Under the pieces are notes generated by a model that saw nothing but the letters and a program-made list of their open reading frames with translations, was not told the DNA's origin and did no database searches. 64,000 bases of DNA from Pseudoduganella albidiflava (GTDB lineage: Bacteria; Pseudomonadota; Gammaproteobacteria; Burkholderiales; Burkholderiaceae_D): NCBI RefSeq assembly GCF_004322755.1, contig NZ_CP036401.1, forward strand, positions 1,240,001 through 1,304,000, in the 5' to 3' direction. The position numbers and the translations under genes were made by a program. How positions within the stretch are numbered: position 1 is the first letter of the stretch; the number at the start of each line of letters is the position of its first letter. This document shows, piece by piece, positions 8,503 to 19,079 of the stretch.

Positions 8503-11367
8503 ATGCCCGTACAAAAACGCTCCAGGGTTGCTTCATTCGCGTTGTCTGCACTGGCCAGCGCCATCATCGGCGCGGCCATCCTCCCGCCGGCGCATGCCGC
8601 CGGCCTCGGCAAACTCACCGTGCTGTCCGCCCTGGGGCAACCGCTGCGCGCCGAGATCGAGCTGACAGCGGTGACCCCGGAAGAAGCGGCCGACCTGGCA
8701 GTCAAGCTGGCACCGCTGGAAGCCTTCCGGGCGGCCAACATCGAATTCAACCCCGCCCTGGTGAACCTGCGCTTCGACATCGAACAGCGCGACGGGCGGC
8801 GCTTCATCCGCGTGACGTCGGCGCAGCCGGTCAACGAGCCCTTCGTCGACATGCTGCTGGAGCTGTCATGGGCCAACGGCCGCCTGGTGCGCGAATACAC
8901 GTTCCTGCTCGACCCGGCCGAGATGCGCAATGCGCAGTCGCCGCAGGTGGCGGCACCGGTGGAAGTGAACCGCGCCGCCGCCCAGGCCGGCGCTCCGGCG
9001 CCTTCGGCTACCCCGGCCGCTCCGGCAGCCCCGGCCGCTCCCGCGCCGGCACGCGAGCGTCCCGCCACGGCCGAGCGCGAGCGCCCGGCGGCAACGGAGA
9101 CCGACAACGTCCGCGTCAAGCGGGGCGATACGCTGTCCGGCATCGCCCGCGACGTGAAGCCGGCCGACGTATCGCTGGACATGATGCTGGTCGCGCTGTA
9201 CCGGGCCAATCCCGAGGCGTTCAGCGGCAACAACATGAACCGCCTGAAATCGGGCCGCATCCTGTCCGTGCCGAGCGGGGACACGGTGCGCGCCACCGAC
9301 CGTTCCGAGGCGCGCCGCGTCGTCATCGCGCATGCGGCGGACTTCAATGCCTACCGCAATCGCCTGGCTGGCCAGGTGGAAGCGGCCACGCCGGCCCAGG
9401 CGCCGGCGCCGCAGCAAAGCGCCGGCGGCAAGATCACCGCCCAGGTCGAAGAGCGGCCGAACGCCGTCAACGAAGCGCAGGACCGGCTCAAGCTGTCGAA
9501 GGCGGGTGAAGCGTCCGGCAAGGCTGGCCAGGGCGGTGCCACCGAGGAAAAGATCGCCAAGGAACAGCAGGTCGCCGATGCCGCCGCGCGCGTCAAGGAA
9601 CTGGAAAAGAATGTCAGCGACCTGGAAAAGCTGATGGCGGTGAAGAGCCAGGCCGGCGTGGAAGCGCAGCAGGGCGCCGTGCCGGAAATGGACAACCGGG
9701 GCGCGCCCGTCGCGGCCGCGCCGCAACCGATGGCACCGGCCGCCGCGCCGGCAGCGCCGCCAGCCAGGCCGGCCGCGAAGCCGGCGGCACCGCCACCGAC
9801 AGTGGCGCCATCCCCGGCCGAGCCCGGCATCATGGATGCGATCAAGGACAACATGGCCGCCCTCGGCATCGCGCTGGCGGCGATCCTCGGCGGCACCGCT
9901 TTGATCCTGGCGCGCCGCCGCAAGGCCGCGGCCACGGTGGTGGAGCGGGAAGTGCCGGTGGCCGCCCCCGTCGAACCGGCCACGCAGTCGCTGATCGCCG
10001 AACCGGGCGGCCAGAGCGTGGACACCAGCAACAGCGTGTTCAATTCGAACTTCGCGCCTTCCGCCAGCCAGCTCGACATGAACGAAGTCGACCCGGTGGC
10101 CGAGGCCGATGTCTATATCGCCTATGGCCGCGATGCGCAAGCCGAGGAAATCCTGAAGGAAGCGCTGCGCACCCATCCGGAGCGGCACGCGGTGCGGCTG
10201 AAGCTGATGGAAATCTACGCCAACCGGAAGGACCTGCGCGCCTTCGAGGGGCAGGCCAATGAACTGTATGCGCTGACGAAAGGGCAGGGCGACGAGTGGG
10301 CGCAGGCCGCCGCGCTGGGCCGTTCGTTCGATCCGGGCAATCCGCTGTATGGCGCGCAGGGCGGTGCCGGTCCGCTGGCGGCCACCGCGGCGGCGGCGGG
10401 CGCCGCGGCGCTGGCTGCGGACGCTGTCCATTCCCCGGCGCCGCCGGCCGACTTTTCCGCCGTGCTGGACGATGCCGCGCGCGCCCGTGCCGCCGAGCCC
10501 GCCCCGCACGAAGGGCTCGATCTCGACCTGAGCCAGGAACCTGCTCCGGAAGCGGCCGTCAGCGCGCTCGACTTCGATTTCGCCGATACCCCGGCGGCGG
10601 TGGAGCCGCCGGTGGCGGAAGACCGCCTGGCGGACTTCGATTTCAGCGATGCCACGGCCCAGCCGGACGTGGCGGCCGCCGAACCGCCCGCCACGCCGGC
10701 GCAGCCCAAAATGGGCGATACGGCCGATGCGGAACATTATCTCGACTTCGACCTGGGCGGCCTGGACTTCGATCCACCGCCGCCGGCCGCGGGCGGCCTC
10801 GACAAGCCTGCCGACAAGGGCGCCGATGCGGCAGCCGACCCGTTCGACCTGGCGTTCGATGCGCCTGCCGCTTCAGCCACGCCAGCCGCGCCAGCGGCGC
10901 GGGCCGACGCGGACTTCGACTTCGACCTGGGCCCGGACGACAAGACCCCGCCTGCCGCGGCGGCCCCCGGCGCCGATCCGCTGGCCGAGCTGGACCTGAT
11001 GGACTTCGACATGCCGCCGCCGGCCGCAACGCCGTCCAGCGCGGCGGCGCCCACGCTGGACGAACCGGACATGGCGCTGCCGGACTTGCCGGAACCACCG
11101 GCCGCGGCGCCGCCGCCACCGGAATTCGACCTGTCGGGCATCGACCTGGACCTGGATGAAACGGCCACGCCGCAAGGCGGAGCGGCCGACACCCCGGCAC
11201 CCCTGACGCCGCTGCAAATGGAGATGGACACCAAGCTGGACCTGGCTGTCGCCTACCAGGAAATCGGCGACAAGGAAGGTGCCCGCGAACTGCTCGACGA
11301 AGTGCTGCGCGGCGGCAGCAGCGAACAGGTGGCGCGCGCAAACCAGATGCTGGCGCAGCTGGGCTGA
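8503..11367 (+). CDS. fimV: FimV/HubP-type polar hub protein
   Basis: A large inner-membrane protein that organises the cell pole and type IV pilus/twitching functions in pseudomonads and vibrios. The 954-residue protein has an N-terminal signal-like segment ending PPAHAAG, a conserved N-domain ([19 protein letters not shown]), and a LysM-like region around 205-270 ([14 protein letters not shown]). A coiled coil with [15 protein letters not shown] precedes a transmembrane helix near 450-467, followed by a basic RRRK. Next come TPR-like helices, a long acidic repeat region rich in LDFDF motifs, and the conserved FimV C-terminal motif [20 protein letters not shown]. There is no clear Shine-Dalgarno before the ATG, but the signal peptide fixes this start. 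Confidence 0.93.
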   Translation: MPVQKRSRVASFALSALASAIIGAAILPPAHAAGLGKLTVLSALGQPLRAEIELTAVTPEEAADLAVKLAPLEAFRAANIEFNPALVNLRFDIEQRDGRRFIRVTSAQPVNEPFVDMLLELSWANGRLVREYTFLLDPAEMRNAQSPQVAAPVEVNRAAAQAGAPAPSATPAAPAAPAAPAPARERPATAERERPAATETDNVRVKRGDTLSGIARDVKPADVSLDMMLVALYRANPEAFSGNNMNRLKSGRILSVPSGDTVRATDRSEARRVVIAHAADFNAYRNRLAGQVEAATPAQAPAPQQSAGGKITAQVEERPNAVNEAQDRLKLSKAGEASGKAGQGGATEEKIAKEQQVADAAARVKELEKNVSDLEKLMAVKSQAGVEAQQGAVPEMDNRGAPVAAAPQPMAPAAAPAAPPARPAAKPAAPPPTVAPSPAEPGIMDAIKDNMAALGIALAAILGGTALILARRRKAAATVVEREVPVAAPVEPATQSLIAEPGGQSVDTSNSVFNSNFAPSASQLDMNEVDPVAEADVYIAYGRDAQAEEILKEALRTHPERHAVRLKLMEIYANRKDLRAFEGQANELYALTKGQGDEWAQAAALGRSFDPGNPLYGAQGGAGPLAATAAAAGAAALAADAVHSPAPPADFSAVLDDAARARAAEPAPHEGLDLDLSQEPAPEAAVSALDFDFADTPAAVEPPVAEDRLADFDFSDATAQPDVAAAEPPATPAQPKMGDTADAEHYLDFDLGGLDFDPPPPAAGGLDKPADKGADAAADPFDLAFDAPAASATPAAPAARADADFDFDLGPDDKTPPAAAAPGADPLAELDLMDFDMPPPAATPSSAAAPTLDEPDMALPDLPEPPAAAPPPPEFDLSGIDLDLDETATPQGGAADTPAPLTPLQMEMDTKLDLAVAYQEIGDKEGARELLDEVLRGGSSEQVARANQMLAQLG

Positions 11368-11485
11368 CGGCGCCCGGCGGCGGCGTAGCCATCGCGGCCA
11401 TGCCGCCGGGCCTGTGATGCAGCTGCCGTCCCAGCCGCATCGCCAGCGGCATCGCCAGCCATATTTGCCAGCCGCATTTGAACGC

Positions 11486-11491
11486 TATAAT
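11486..11491 (+). promoter_or_regulatory. TATAAT -10 box just upstream of truA
   Basis: A perfect TATAAT lies 15 bases before the truA ATG, which would leave a leader of only about 8-9 bases with no room for a normal ribosome binding site. A possible -35 TTGCCA lies at 11465-11470 with a short 15-base spacer. Confidence 0.45.
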
Positions 11492-11506
11492 GCCCGCTCT
11501 TTCATC

Positions 11507-12358
11507 ATGATCGGGCAGGCATTGAAACGCATCGCATTGGGCGTCCAGTACAACGGCGCCGACTGGCAGGGTTACCAGGTCCAGCCGCATGGCCAGACCG
11601 TGCAGGACAAGCTGGAGCAGGCGATCGAGCGTTTCGCCTGCGTCCGCATCGGCACCACCTGTGCCGGCCGCACCGATGCGGGCGTGCATGCGCTGGGGCA
11701 GGTCGTGCATTTCGATACCCCCCTGCAGCGCGAGCCGCATGCCTGGGTGCGCGGCATCAACGCCTTCCTGCCCGATTCGATCGGCGTTCGCTGGGCCAAG
11801 GAATTGCACGAGGTAGGGCCGCCGTTCGACCCGTCCAGTGCCGACGAATTCCAGCCCGACAAGGATTTCCATGCGCGCTTTTCGGCACGGTCGCGCACTT
11901 ACCACTACCTGCTGTACAACAATGCGGTACGGGCGCCGCTGCTGTCCGGCCGTGCCGGCTTCACGCACCGCCCGCTGGACGTGGAGCGGATGCGCGCAGC
12001 CGTCCAGCCGCTGCTGGGCAAACATGATTTTTCCGCGTTCCGCGCCGCCGGCTGCCAGGCGAAAACGCCGGTCAAGGACATGTACGAGATCGGCATCGAG
12101 CGCCACGGCGACATGATCCTGTTCACGCTGCGGGCCAGCGCCTTCCTGCACCACATGGTGCGCAACCTGGTCGGTTCGCTGGTCTACGTGGGCCAGGGCC
12201 GCGAGCATACCGGGTGGCTGGGCGAACTGCTGGCCGCCCGCAACCGCACGCTGGCCGCGCCCACCTTCATGCCGGACGGCCTGTACCTGGCGCAGATCGA
12301 ATACGACGCCAAGTGGGGCCTGCCGCAGGAAACGCCGCGCATCCTGCCGGCTTTCTGA
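11507..12358 (+). CDS. truA: tRNA pseudouridine(38-40) synthase
   Basis: TruA modifies uridines 38-40 in the tRNA anticodon stem-loop. The 283-residue protein contains the catalytic motif [14 protein letters not shown] with Asp57 (equivalent to Asp60 of E. coli) and the C-terminal [20 protein letters not shown]. The reading frame stays open upstream, but family alignment begins at [11 protein letters not shown], which supports the ATG at 11507. It is followed by trpF at a 32-base spacing. Transcription is probably driven by the nearby TATAAT box and by read-through from fimV. Confidence 0.95.
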   Translation: MIGQALKRIALGVQYNGADWQGYQVQPHGQTVQDKLEQAIERFACVRIGTTCAGRTDAGVHALGQVVHFDTPLQREPHAWVRGINAFLPDSIGVRWAKELHEVGPPFDPSSADEFQPDKDFHARFSARSRTYHYLLYNNAVRAPLLSGRAGFTHRPLDVERMRAAVQPLLGKHDFSAFRAAGCQAKTPVKDMYEIGIERHGDMILFTLRASAFLHHMVRNLVGSLVYVGQGREHTGWLGELLAARNRTLAAPTFMPDGLYLAQIEYDAKWGLPQETPRILPAF

Positions 12359-12390
12359 CGCACCACCGAGACCCGATCGAGGACATGACC

Positions 12391-13065
12391 ATGCACCGTA
12401 CCCGCATCAAGATCTGCGGCCTGACCCGCGAAGAAGACGTGGCCGCCGCCGTGGCCGCCGGGGCCGACGCGATCGGCTTCGTGTTCTACCCGAAGAGTCC
12501 GCGCTACGTGGCGCCGGCCCGCGCGGCCGAACTGATCGCCACCTTGCCGCCCTTCGTCACGGCGGTCGGCCTGTTCGTCAACGCCTCGGCGGAGGAAGTG
12601 GCGGACATCGTGCGCGTGGCGCCGGTGGGCCTGCTGCAATTCCACGGCGATGAAACGGCCGGGCAGTGCGCCCAGGCCGCCGCCGCGGCCAACCGCACGT
12701 ACCTGCGCGCCTTCCGGGTAAAACCGTCCACGACCGGCAGCGAGCTGCTAGAATACGAAGCTCAATGCCGCGCCTCTTCGCGGCTGTTCGCCGGGCTTCT
12801 GTTCGACACCTATGTCGATGCCTATGGCGGCGCAGGAAAGGTTTTCGATTGGTCTGTCATTCCAAAAGAACTCGCGCATCGGGCCGTTTTGAGTGGTGGC
12901 TTGAGCGTGCAAAATGCGACTGGCGCGGTGGCGCAGGTTCGCCCGTTCGCGGTTGACGTCAGTTCCGGCGTCGAAGCCGCGAAAGGCATCAAGGATGCCA
13001 GCCTGATCGCGCAATTCATTGCCGCGGTGAAGGCTGGCGATGCGACCCCCGGGAACGACGCATAG
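12391..13065 (+). CDS. trpF: Phosphoribosylanthranilate isomerase
   Basis: TrpF catalyses the Amadori rearrangement of phosphoribosylanthranilate to CdRP in tryptophan synthesis. The 224-residue protein shows RIKICGLTREEDV (catalytic Cys), GFVFYPKSPRYV, LLQFHGDE (catalytic Asp region), and a phosphate-binding VLSGGLSVQN with DVSSGVE. An ATG two codons earlier (12385) is possible, but GAGGA at 12379-12383 is too close to it and correctly spaced for 12391. trpF, trpB and trpA are in order, but each pair is separated by repeat-filled spacers rather than tightly overlapped. Confidence 0.95.
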   Translation: MHRTRIKICGLTREEDVAAAVAAGADAIGFVFYPKSPRYVAPARAAELIATLPPFVTAVGLFVNASAEEVADIVRVAPVGLLQFHGDETAGQCAQAAAAANRTYLRAFRVKPSTTGSELLEYEAQCRASSRLFAGLLFDTYVDAYGGAGKVFDWSVIPKELAHRAVLSGGLSVQNATGAVAQVRPFAVDVSSGVEAAKGIKDASLIAQFIAAVKAGDATPGNDA

Positions 13066-13075
13066 TTCGACCATC

Positions 13076-13140
13076 CGGCTTTATTGCCCGTTCGGCTTTA
13101 TTGTCCGTTCGGCTTTAGTGCCCGTTCGGCTTTATTGCCC
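13076..13140. repeat. 17-bp tandem repeat in the trpF-trpB spacer
   Basis: The unit CGGCTTTATTGCCCGTT is repeated 3.8 times with one or two substitutions. More decayed CGGCTTGA-type copies follow up to about 13190. It lies between two genes expected to be cotranscribed. Confidence 0.85.
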
Positions 13141-13270
13141 TGCGTGAATGCTCGGCTTGAATGCCCGGCCTGACTCTTCGGCTTGATTTCATCGGCGCGA
13201 AGTTCCAGGCTGGATGTTCAACCGGTATTCGGCTGGTACGGCGGCGGCGTTCCCCTTTCGAGAAAACGCC

Positions 13271-14512
13271 ATGAATTCCCCATCCGATCTTGCCGTACCC
13301 CTGTTCCACGCCACCGATTACCAGCTGCCCGACGCGACCGGCCACTTCGGCCCGTACGGCGGCTCCTTCGTTGCCGAAACCCTGACCTATGCGCTGGCCG
13401 AGCTGAACGAAGCCTATGCCCGCTACAGCCAGGATCCCGAATTCCTCGAAGAATTCCGTTACGAGCTGAAGCACTTCGTCGGCCGGCCATCGCCGATCTA
13501 CCACGCCAAGCGCTGGTCCGAACTGGCCGGCGGCGCGCAAATCTACTTCAAGCGCGAAGACCTGAACCACACCGGCGCGCACAAGATCAACAACGTGATC
13601 GGCCAGGCGCTGCTCGCCAAGCGCATGGGCAAGCCGCGCATCATCGCCGAAACCGGCGCTGGCCAGCATGGCGTGGCCACGGCCACTATCTGCGCCCGCT
13701 TCGGCCTCGAGTGCGTGGTGTACATGGGTGCCGAGGATGTCAAGCGGCAGGCCCAGAACGTCTACCGGATGAAACTGCTGGGCGCCACCGTCGTGCCCGT
13801 CGAATCCGGTTCGAAAACGCTCAAGGATGCGCTGAACGAAGCGATGCGCGACTGGGTCACCAACATTGAAAACACCTTCTACATCATCGGCACGGTGGCC
13901 GGCCCGCACCCTTACCCGATGCTGGTGCGCGACTTCCAGTCCGTGATCGGCGAGGAATGCCTGGTGCAGATGCCCGAGATGACGGGCCGCCAGCCCGACT
14001 ACGTGCTGGCCTGCATCGGCGGCGGCTCGAACGCGATGGGCATCTTCTACCCGTACATCGACCAGAAGGACACCCGGCTGATCGGCGTGGAAGCGGCCGG
14101 CGAGGGCCTCGACACGAACAAGCACGCCGCTTCGCTGACGAAGGGTTACCCGGGTGTGCTGCACGGCAACCGCACCTACCTGCTGCAGAGCGACGATGGC
14201 CAGATCATCGAAACGCACTCGGTGTCCGCCGGCCTCGACTACCCGGGCGTGGGCCCCGAGCATGCCTGGCTGAAGGATTCCGGCCGCGCGCAGTACGTGT
14301 CGATCACGGACGAGGAAGCGCTAAAGGCATTCCACGACTGTTGCCACATCGAAGGCATCATCCCCGCGCTGGAATCGTCGCACGCGCTGGCCTACGCCGC
14401 CAAGCTGGCCGCCACGCTGCCGAAGGACCAGATCGTGCTGGTCAACCTGTCCGGCCGCGGCGACAAGGACATGCATACCGTGGCCGAGCGCATGGGCATG
14501 AATTTCGGCTGA
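13271..14512 (+). CDS. trpB: Tryptophan synthase beta subunit
   Basis: TrpB condenses indole with serine to give tryptophan, using PLP. The 413-residue protein contains the PLP lysine in [11 protein letters not shown] (Lys105), [13 protein letters not shown], and [15 protein letters not shown] (phosphate-binding glycine loop). It ends with [12 protein letters not shown]. In-frame ATGs exist upstream, but the chosen ATG gives the standard N-terminus. The ribosome binding site is weak (CGAGAAAA). The 129-base spacer to trpA holds two palindromic repeats. Confidence 0.98.
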   Translation: MNSPSDLAVPLFHATDYQLPDATGHFGPYGGSFVAETLTYALAELNEAYARYSQDPEFLEEFRYELKHFVGRPSPIYHAKRWSELAGGAQIYFKREDLNHTGAHKINNVIGQALLAKRMGKPRIIAETGAGQHGVATATICARFGLECVVYMGAEDVKRQAQNVYRMKLLGATVVPVESGSKTLKDALNEAMRDWVTNIENTFYIIGTVAGPHPYPMLVRDFQSVIGEECLVQMPEMTGRQPDYVLACIGGGSNAMGIFYPYIDQKDTRLIGVEAAGEGLDTNKHAASLTKGYPGVLHGNRTYLLQSDDGQIIETHSVSAGLDYPGVGPEHAWLKDSGRAQYVSITDEEALKAFHDCCHIEGIIPALESSHALAYAAKLAATLPKDQIVLVNLSGRGDKDMHTVAERMGMNFG

Positions 14513-14546
14513 TCGTTGCCTGAACATGGCGGTCCCCGCCGCGAAA

Positions 14547-14628
14547 TGTTTCCAGAAATCGGGGTCTGACCCCGATTTGAAGAAACATTTCCAAAAATCG
14601 GGGACTGTCCCCGAATTTGAGAAACATT
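14547..14628. repeat. Palindromic repeat pair between trpB and trpA (copies 2 and 3)
   Basis: Core GGGGTCTGACCCC is at 14561-14573 and core GGGGACTGTCCCC at 14600-14612. Both are flanked by arms of the type ATGTTTCCAGAAATC and GAAACATTT. The two core variants lie side by side and share the central arm. They are inside an expected operon, so they should be transcribed and could form hairpins in the trpB-trpA mRNA. Confidence 0.88.
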
Positions 14629-14641
14629 TGCCGAGAATAAT

Positions 14642-15439
14642 ATGTCCCGTATCGCCCAGACGTTCGACGCGCTGAAAGCGCACAACAAGACCGGTCTCGT
14701 GACCTTCATCACCGCTGGCGATCCCGCGCCGGCATCCACGGTGCCACTGCTGCATGCCCTGGTGGCGGGCGGCGCCGACGTGCTGGAACTCGGCGTGCCG
14801 TTTTCCGACCCGATGGCCGAAGGCCCCGTCATCCAGCGCGCCTGCGAGCGCGCCCTGGTGCATGGCGTCGGCATCCGCCACGTGTTCGAGTACGTGCGCG
14901 AGTTCCGCAAGACCAACCAGCACACCCCGGTGGTACTGATGGGCTACGCCAATCCGATCGAGCGCATCGGCGTCGACGCTTTCGTCGAGCAATCGCGCGA
15001 AGTGGGCGCCGATGGCGCGATCGTCGTCGACTACCCGCCCGAGGAATGCGAAGAATTCGCCGCCAAGATGCGCGCCGCCGGCCTCGACCTGATCTTCCTG
15101 CTGGCGCCCACCTCGACCGAGGCGCGCATCGCGCAAGTGGCCAAGGTCGGCAGCGGCTTCTCGTATTACGTGTCGCTGAAGGGCGTGACGGGTGCCGGCC
15201 ATATCGATACCGCCGAGGTGGCCGAGCGGATCGCGGAGATCCGCCGGCATGTCAGCCTGCCGATCGGCGTGGGCTTCGGCATCCGCGACGCGGCCACCGC
15301 GAAGGCACTTGCCGGCGTGGCGGACGCCGTCGTCATCGGCAGCCGGATCATCCAGGAAATCGAGGCGGCCGAGCCCGCGCAGGCGCCGGCCGCCGTGCAG
15401 GCGTTCGTCGCCGGCATCCGGCAGGCGCTGGACGAATAA
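14642..15439 (+). CDS. trpA: Tryptophan synthase alpha subunit
   Basis: TrpA cleaves indole-3-glycerol phosphate and channels indole to TrpB. The 265-residue TIM-barrel protein has [29 protein letters not shown] (catalytic Glu and Asp) and [15 protein letters not shown] (phosphate-binding). It has the normal length and no missing key residue. A 13-bp tandem duplication straddles the stop codon (15434-15459). The upstream spacer carries the repeat pair, and a GCCGAGAA purine stretch is the only ribosome binding site candidate. Confidence 0.97.
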   Translation: MSRIAQTFDALKAHNKTGLVTFITAGDPAPASTVPLLHALVAGGADVLELGVPFSDPMAEGPVIQRACERALVHGVGIRHVFEYVREFRKTNQHTPVVLMGYANPIERIGVDAFVEQSREVGADGAIVVDYPPEECEEFAAKMRAAGLDLIFLLAPTSTEARIAQVAKVGSGFSYYVSLKGVTGAGHIDTAEVAERIAEIRRHVSLPIGVGFGIRDAATAKALAGVADAVVIGSRIIQEIEAAEPAQAPAAVQAFVAGIRQALDE

Positions 15440-15459
15440 GCCGTGCGAATAAGCCGTGC
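15434..15459. repeat. 13-bp direct duplication spanning the trpA stop codon
   Basis: GAATAAGCCGTGC is repeated twice head to tail. The first copy includes the last codon and TAA stop of trpA. It looks like a recent slippage or duplication event. Confidence 0.85.
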
Positions 15460-15490
15460 TGCCTAGCCCGTATCAGCGTGCCTGGAGGGA

Positions 15491-15541
15491 GTGCGGCCCT
15501 GCATGGCCGCACCGTTGTGCGGGCGCGAAGCATGCTTCGCG
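15491..15541. repeat. Two hairpins in the trpA-accD spacer
   Basis: GTGCGGCC/GGCCGCAC (15491-15498 with 15505-15512) is followed by the perfect palindrome CGCGAAGCATGCTTCGCG (15524-15541). The layout (a larger hairpin, then a GCATGC-centred palindrome, then a C-rich run) resembles 4934-5024. Confidence 0.75.
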
Positions 15542-15648
15542 AATTCCCCGCTCCCCCCATGACACGGGCTCATCAATTCTCCGCAGGCGTTCGCGCGCAG
15601 GCCGCATGAAAGCTTACGTTCGTTCGGAAAATTGTCAATTTTGAATGT

Positions 15649-15677
15649 TCGACACGACTGGCATAAACGGCTACACT
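15649..15677 (+). promoter_or_regulatory. accD promoter
   Basis: TCGACA (15649-15654), a 17-base spacer, then TACACT (15672-15677) fit a sigma-70 promoter. It is followed by a short leader with CAGGAGA before the accD ATG. Confidence 0.6.
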
Positions 15678-15708
15678 TCGCCCCTCAGTTAGAGCAACAG
15701 GAGAAAAT

Positions 15709-16581
15709 ATGAGCTGGTTGGAAAAACTGCTTCCCCCCCGCATCCAGCGCTCGGAAGCCGCCGCCCGCAAGACGATGCCGGAAGGGCTGTGGGTCAAGTG
15801 CCCCTCCTGCGAGGCGGTCCTGTACCGTACCGACCTCGAGTCGAACCTGCATGTCTGCCCGAAATGCGATCACCACATGCGCATCCGCGCCCGCGAGCGC
15901 CTCGATGCCCTGCTCGATGCCGGTGGCCGCTATGAAATCGGCCAGGAAACGCTGCCGGTCGATACGCTGAAGTTCAAGGACAGCAAGAAATACCCGGATC
16001 GCCTGAAGCAGGCCATGGAAGCCACCGGCGAAACCGATGCGATGGTGTGCATGGGCGGTTCGATCATGAGCCTGCCGGTCGTGGTCGCCTGCTTCGAGTT
16101 CGAATTCATGGGCGGCTCGATGGGTTCCGTGGTCGGCGAACGCTTCGCCCGCGCGGCCCAGGTGGCGCTCGAGCAGAAGGTACCATTCATTTGCATCACC
16201 GCCACCGGCGGCGCGCGCATGCAGGAAGGCTTGCTGTCGCTGATGCAGATGGCCAAGACCACCTCGATGCTGACCAAGCTGTCGGAAAAGAAGCTGCCGT
16301 TCATCAGCGTGCTGACCGACCCGACGATGGGCGGCGTGTCCGCTTCGTTCGCCTTCATGGGCGACGTGGTGATGGCCGAGCCGAAAGCGCTGATCGGCTT
16401 TGCCGGCCCGCGCGTGATCGAGAACACGGTGCGTGAGAAGCTGCCGGAAGGCTTCCAGCGCAGCGAGTTCCTGCTGACCAAGGGCGCCATCGACATGATC
16501 GTCGACCGCCGCAAGATGCGCGAGGAAATCGCCCGCCTGCTGGCACTGCTGCAGAACCAGGCCGCCGAAGTGCTGGCATGA
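15709..16581 (+). CDS. accD: Acetyl-CoA carboxylase carboxyltransferase beta subunit
   Basis: AccD with AccA transfers CO2 from carboxybiotin to acetyl-CoA, giving malonyl-CoA for fatty-acid synthesis. The 290-residue protein has the N-terminal zinc finger (Cys31, Cys34, Cys50, Cys53), the carboxyltransferase core with [20 protein letters not shown], and [13 protein letters not shown]. The strong ribosome binding site AGGAGA and a clear promoter mark the beginning of the accD-folC-dedD-cvpA-purF group, an order also found in E. coli. Confidence 0.98.
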   Translation: MSWLEKLLPPRIQRSEAAARKTMPEGLWVKCPSCEAVLYRTDLESNLHVCPKCDHHMRIRARERLDALLDAGGRYEIGQETLPVDTLKFKDSKKYPDRLKQAMEATGETDAMVCMGGSIMSLPVVVACFEFEFMGGSMGSVVGERFARAAQVALEQKVPFICITATGGARMQEGLLSLMQMAKTTSMLTKLSEKKLPFISVLTDPTMGGVSASFAFMGDVVMAEPKALIGFAGPRVIENTVREKLPEGFQRSEFLLTKGAIDMIVDRRKMREEIARLLALLQNQAAEVLA

Positions 16582-16619
16582 CCGCCTGACAGCAGTCCGC
16601 CGCTCCGCGGCATCATGTG

Positions 16620-16653
16620 AACGGGGCCGGGTCCGCAGGGACCCGGCCCCGTT
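16620..16653 (+). terminator. Long hairpin between accD and folC
   Basis: A perfect 15-bp stem (16620-16634 with 16639-16653), very G/C-rich, with loop GCAG. Only three T follow, so termination may be partial. A TAGAAT -10 box for folC comes soon after (16667-16672). Confidence 0.7.
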
Positions 16654-16711
16654 TCGCGTCGTGCGCTAGAATCACGTCTTTGCGCTTACTCCCCGCTTTT
16701 CTCCAACTCAC

Positions 16712-17998
16712 ATGTCCACCCCGTCCACCTTGCCTGAATGGCTCGCGCTGCTGGAATCGCGCCACGCCGAAACCGTCATCAACATGGGCCTCGACCGCGT
16801 GCGCGCCGTCAAGGAACGCCTGCAACTGCAGTTCACCTGCCCGGTGATCATGGTGGCCGGCACCAACGGCAAGGGGTCCACCTGCGCGATGCTGGAATCG
16901 ATCCTGCTGCGCGCCGGCTACCGGGTCGGGCTGTACATCAAGCCGCACTTCCTCGACTTCAACGAGCGCGCCCGCGTCAATGGCGACCTGGCCTCCGACA
17001 GCATGCTGGTCGAGGCCTTCGATGCCGTCGAGGCGGTGCGCGGCGATACGCCGCTGACCTATTTCGAGTTCACCACGCTGGCCATCCTGCACCTGATGAG
17101 CAAGTCCTCGCTCGACGTGGCGATCCTCGAAGTGGGGCTGGGCGGCCGGCTCGATGCCGTCAACGTCATCGATGCCGACGTGGCCATCGTCACCAGTGTC
17201 GATATCGACCACGTCGATTACCTGGGTGGCACGCGCGAACAGATCGGCTTTGAAAAGGCCGGAATCTTCCGCCCCGGCAAGGCGGCCATTTGCAGCGACC
17301 CGGTGCCACCGCAGGCGCTGGTCGAGCACGCCACCGCGATCGGCGCCGACCTGTGGCTGATGGGGCGCGACTTCAACTATTCCGGCGACAAGCAGCAGTG
17401 GAACTACGGCGGCCGCGGCCAGCGCCGCAACGCGCTGGCTTACCCCAGCCTGCGCGGCGCCAACCAGTTGCTGAACGCTTCGGCCGCGCTGGCCGCGCTG
17501 GAAGTGTTGAAGAACGAATTGCCGGTCGGCGCGCAGGAAGTGCGACACGGCCTGGTCACCGTCGAGCTGCCGGGCCGCTTCCAGGTGCTGCCGGGCCGCC
17601 CCACCGTGATCCTCGACGTGGCGCACAACCCCCATGCGGCCTCGGCGCTGAACCAGAACCTGGGCAATATGGGCTTCCACCCGTACACGTTCGCCGTGTT
17701 CGGCTCGATGCACGACAAGGATATCGATGGCGTCATCAAGGCCATCGGCGGCTCCATCGATCACTGGTGCGTGACCACGCTGCCATCGCCGCGCGCCGCC
17801 AGCGCATCGGAACTTGCCGCGAAAGTGCAGGCATTGGCGCCCGATCTGCATGAAAAAACCGTGCATATATTCGATACCCCGGCACAAGCTTTTGCAAATG
17901 CAATGAGCCGCGCGGGCGAGAATGATAGAATTGTGGTCTTTGGCTCGTTCCTGACGGTGGCTGGCGTCATGGCCGCCCGAAAATCTTCCCTTCACTGA
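16712..17998 (+). CDS. folC: Bifunctional dihydrofolate synthase / folylpolyglutamate synthase
   Basis: FolC adds glutamate to dihydropteroate and then to tetrahydrofolate. The 428-residue Mur-ligase-fold protein shows the P-loop VAGTNGKGSTCAM, a family loop read here as KPHFLDFNERARVNG (SPH in most homologues, so the Ser is replaced), and GLGGRLDAVN. It also has VDIDHVDYLG and the C-terminal domain LDVAHNPHAASAL with FGSMHDKD. Length is normal. DedD starts 8 bases after the stop, so the two are one operon. Confidence 0.95.
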   Translation: MSTPSTLPEWLALLESRHAETVINMGLDRVRAVKERLQLQFTCPVIMVAGTNGKGSTCAMLESILLRAGYRVGLYIKPHFLDFNERARVNGDLASDSMLVEAFDAVEAVRGDTPLTYFEFTTLAILHLMSKSSLDVAILEVGLGGRLDAVNVIDADVAIVTSVDIDHVDYLGGTREQIGFEKAGIFRPGKAAICSDPVPPQALVEHATAIGADLWLMGRDFNYSGDKQQWNYGGRGQRRNALAYPSLRGANQLLNASAALAALEVLKNELPVGAQEVRHGLVTVELPGRFQVLPGRPTVILDVAHNPHAASALNQNLGNMGFHPYTFAVFGSMHDKDIDGVIKAIGGSIDHWCVTTLPSPRAASASELAAKVQALAPDLHEKTVHIFDTPAQAFANAMSRAGENDRIVVFGSFLTVAGVMAARKSSLH

Positions 17999-18006
17999 AA
18001 TCACGC

Positions 18007-19044
18007 ATGGGCTTGTTCTCGAAATTCGGTAAAAACAAGCAGCAGTCCCCAGAAGACAGCGGCTACTACCGCGCCGCGGATGACCGCGCCATCACGGAGC
18101 GGGCCCGCTCCAAGCGCGCCTCGTCCGCCGACAGCGCCGGCGCCACCCGTGGCCGCGCCCGCAAGGATGCTCCCGATCCCGTATTGCCTGAAAAGAAGCG
18201 CGCGCGCCGCCGCCTGGTGGGGGCGATCGCGCTGGCGCTGGCCGTGGCGATCGGCCTGCCGATGGTGCTCGATTCCGAGCCGAAGCCGCTGAACAACGAC
18301 ATCGCCATCCAGATTCCGCCGCGCGACAAACCCGACAACAGTGCCAAGGCCGCCGCGGACGACACTGCAGCCGAGGACGCCGCTGCCGCCGCCGACGCCA
18401 AGGAACCGGAAGAATCCCTGGCCGATGCCAAGACCGCCCAGGCCGAGGCGCTCGACCAGAGCGAGGAAATCGTCGAGCCGGAAGACCATACACCGGTCGT
18501 TGCCGCACCGCCGCGGCCGCTGCCGAAGCTGGAAGAACGGCCCGTGCCGGTGAAAACCGAGCCGCCGAAAGTGGCCAAGCTGGAAGTCAAGCCCGAACCC
18601 AAGCCGGAAGCTAAGCCGAAGCACGAGCCGAAAGCGGCCGGCTGGGACGAGCCCAAGGTGGAGCCGAAAAAGCTGGCCGAGGCCAGGCCGGAACCGAAGA
18701 AACCGGAACCGAAGGCGGAAGCCAAGCCTGAAGCGAAGCCGGTGCCGAAGACGGACGACGCGGCACGCGCCCTGGCGCTGCTGGAAGGGAAGGCCGCGCC
18801 GGCCGCGGCGCCCGCCGACAGCGGCCGCTACGTGATCCAGGTGGCGGCGCTGGCCGCCAAGGACAAGGTCGAGGAATTGCAGGGCAAGCTGCGCGATGCG
18901 GGCATCAAGTCGTTCACGCAGAAATCGCCCTCCGGTGAATTGACCCGCGTAAAAGTGGGGCCGTTCGGCAGCCGCGAGGAAGCCGAGAAGGCCAAGGCGA
19001 AGTTGCAGAAGATCGGCCTGTCCGGCAGCCTGAGCCCGGCGTGA
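18007..19044 (+). CDS. dedD: SPOR-domain protein, DedD-like
   Basis: An inner-membrane cell-division accessory protein that binds denuded septal peptidoglycan through its SPOR domain. The 345-residue protein has a short cytoplasmic N-terminus, a basic KKRARRR followed by one transmembrane helix (about 63-82), a long periplasmic linker very rich in Pro, Lys and Glu (PEPKPEAKPK type), and a C-terminal SPOR domain (about 268-343: RYVIQVAALAAKDKVEELQ, TRVKVGPFGSREEAE). The folC-dedD-cvpA-purF context supports the DedD assignment. The linker is longer than in E. coli DedD (220 residues). Confidence 0.88.
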   Translation: MGLFSKFGKNKQQSPEDSGYYRAADDRAITERARSKRASSADSAGATRGRARKDAPDPVLPEKKRARRRLVGAIALALAVAIGLPMVLDSEPKPLNNDIAIQIPPRDKPDNSAKAAADDTAAEDAAAAADAKEPEESLADAKTAQAEALDQSEEIVEPEDHTPVVAAPPRPLPKLEERPVPVKTEPPKVAKLEVKPEPKPEAKPKHEPKAAGWDEPKVEPKKLAEARPEPKKPEPKAEAKPEAKPVPKTDDAARALALLEGKAAPAAAPADSGRYVIQVAALAAKDKVEELQGKLRDAGIKSFTQKSPSGELTRVKVGPFGSREEAEKAKAKLQKIGLSGSLSPA

Positions 19045-19079
19045 CGTGATGCCGTGGCATTGACCTTTTCATTGCTCCT

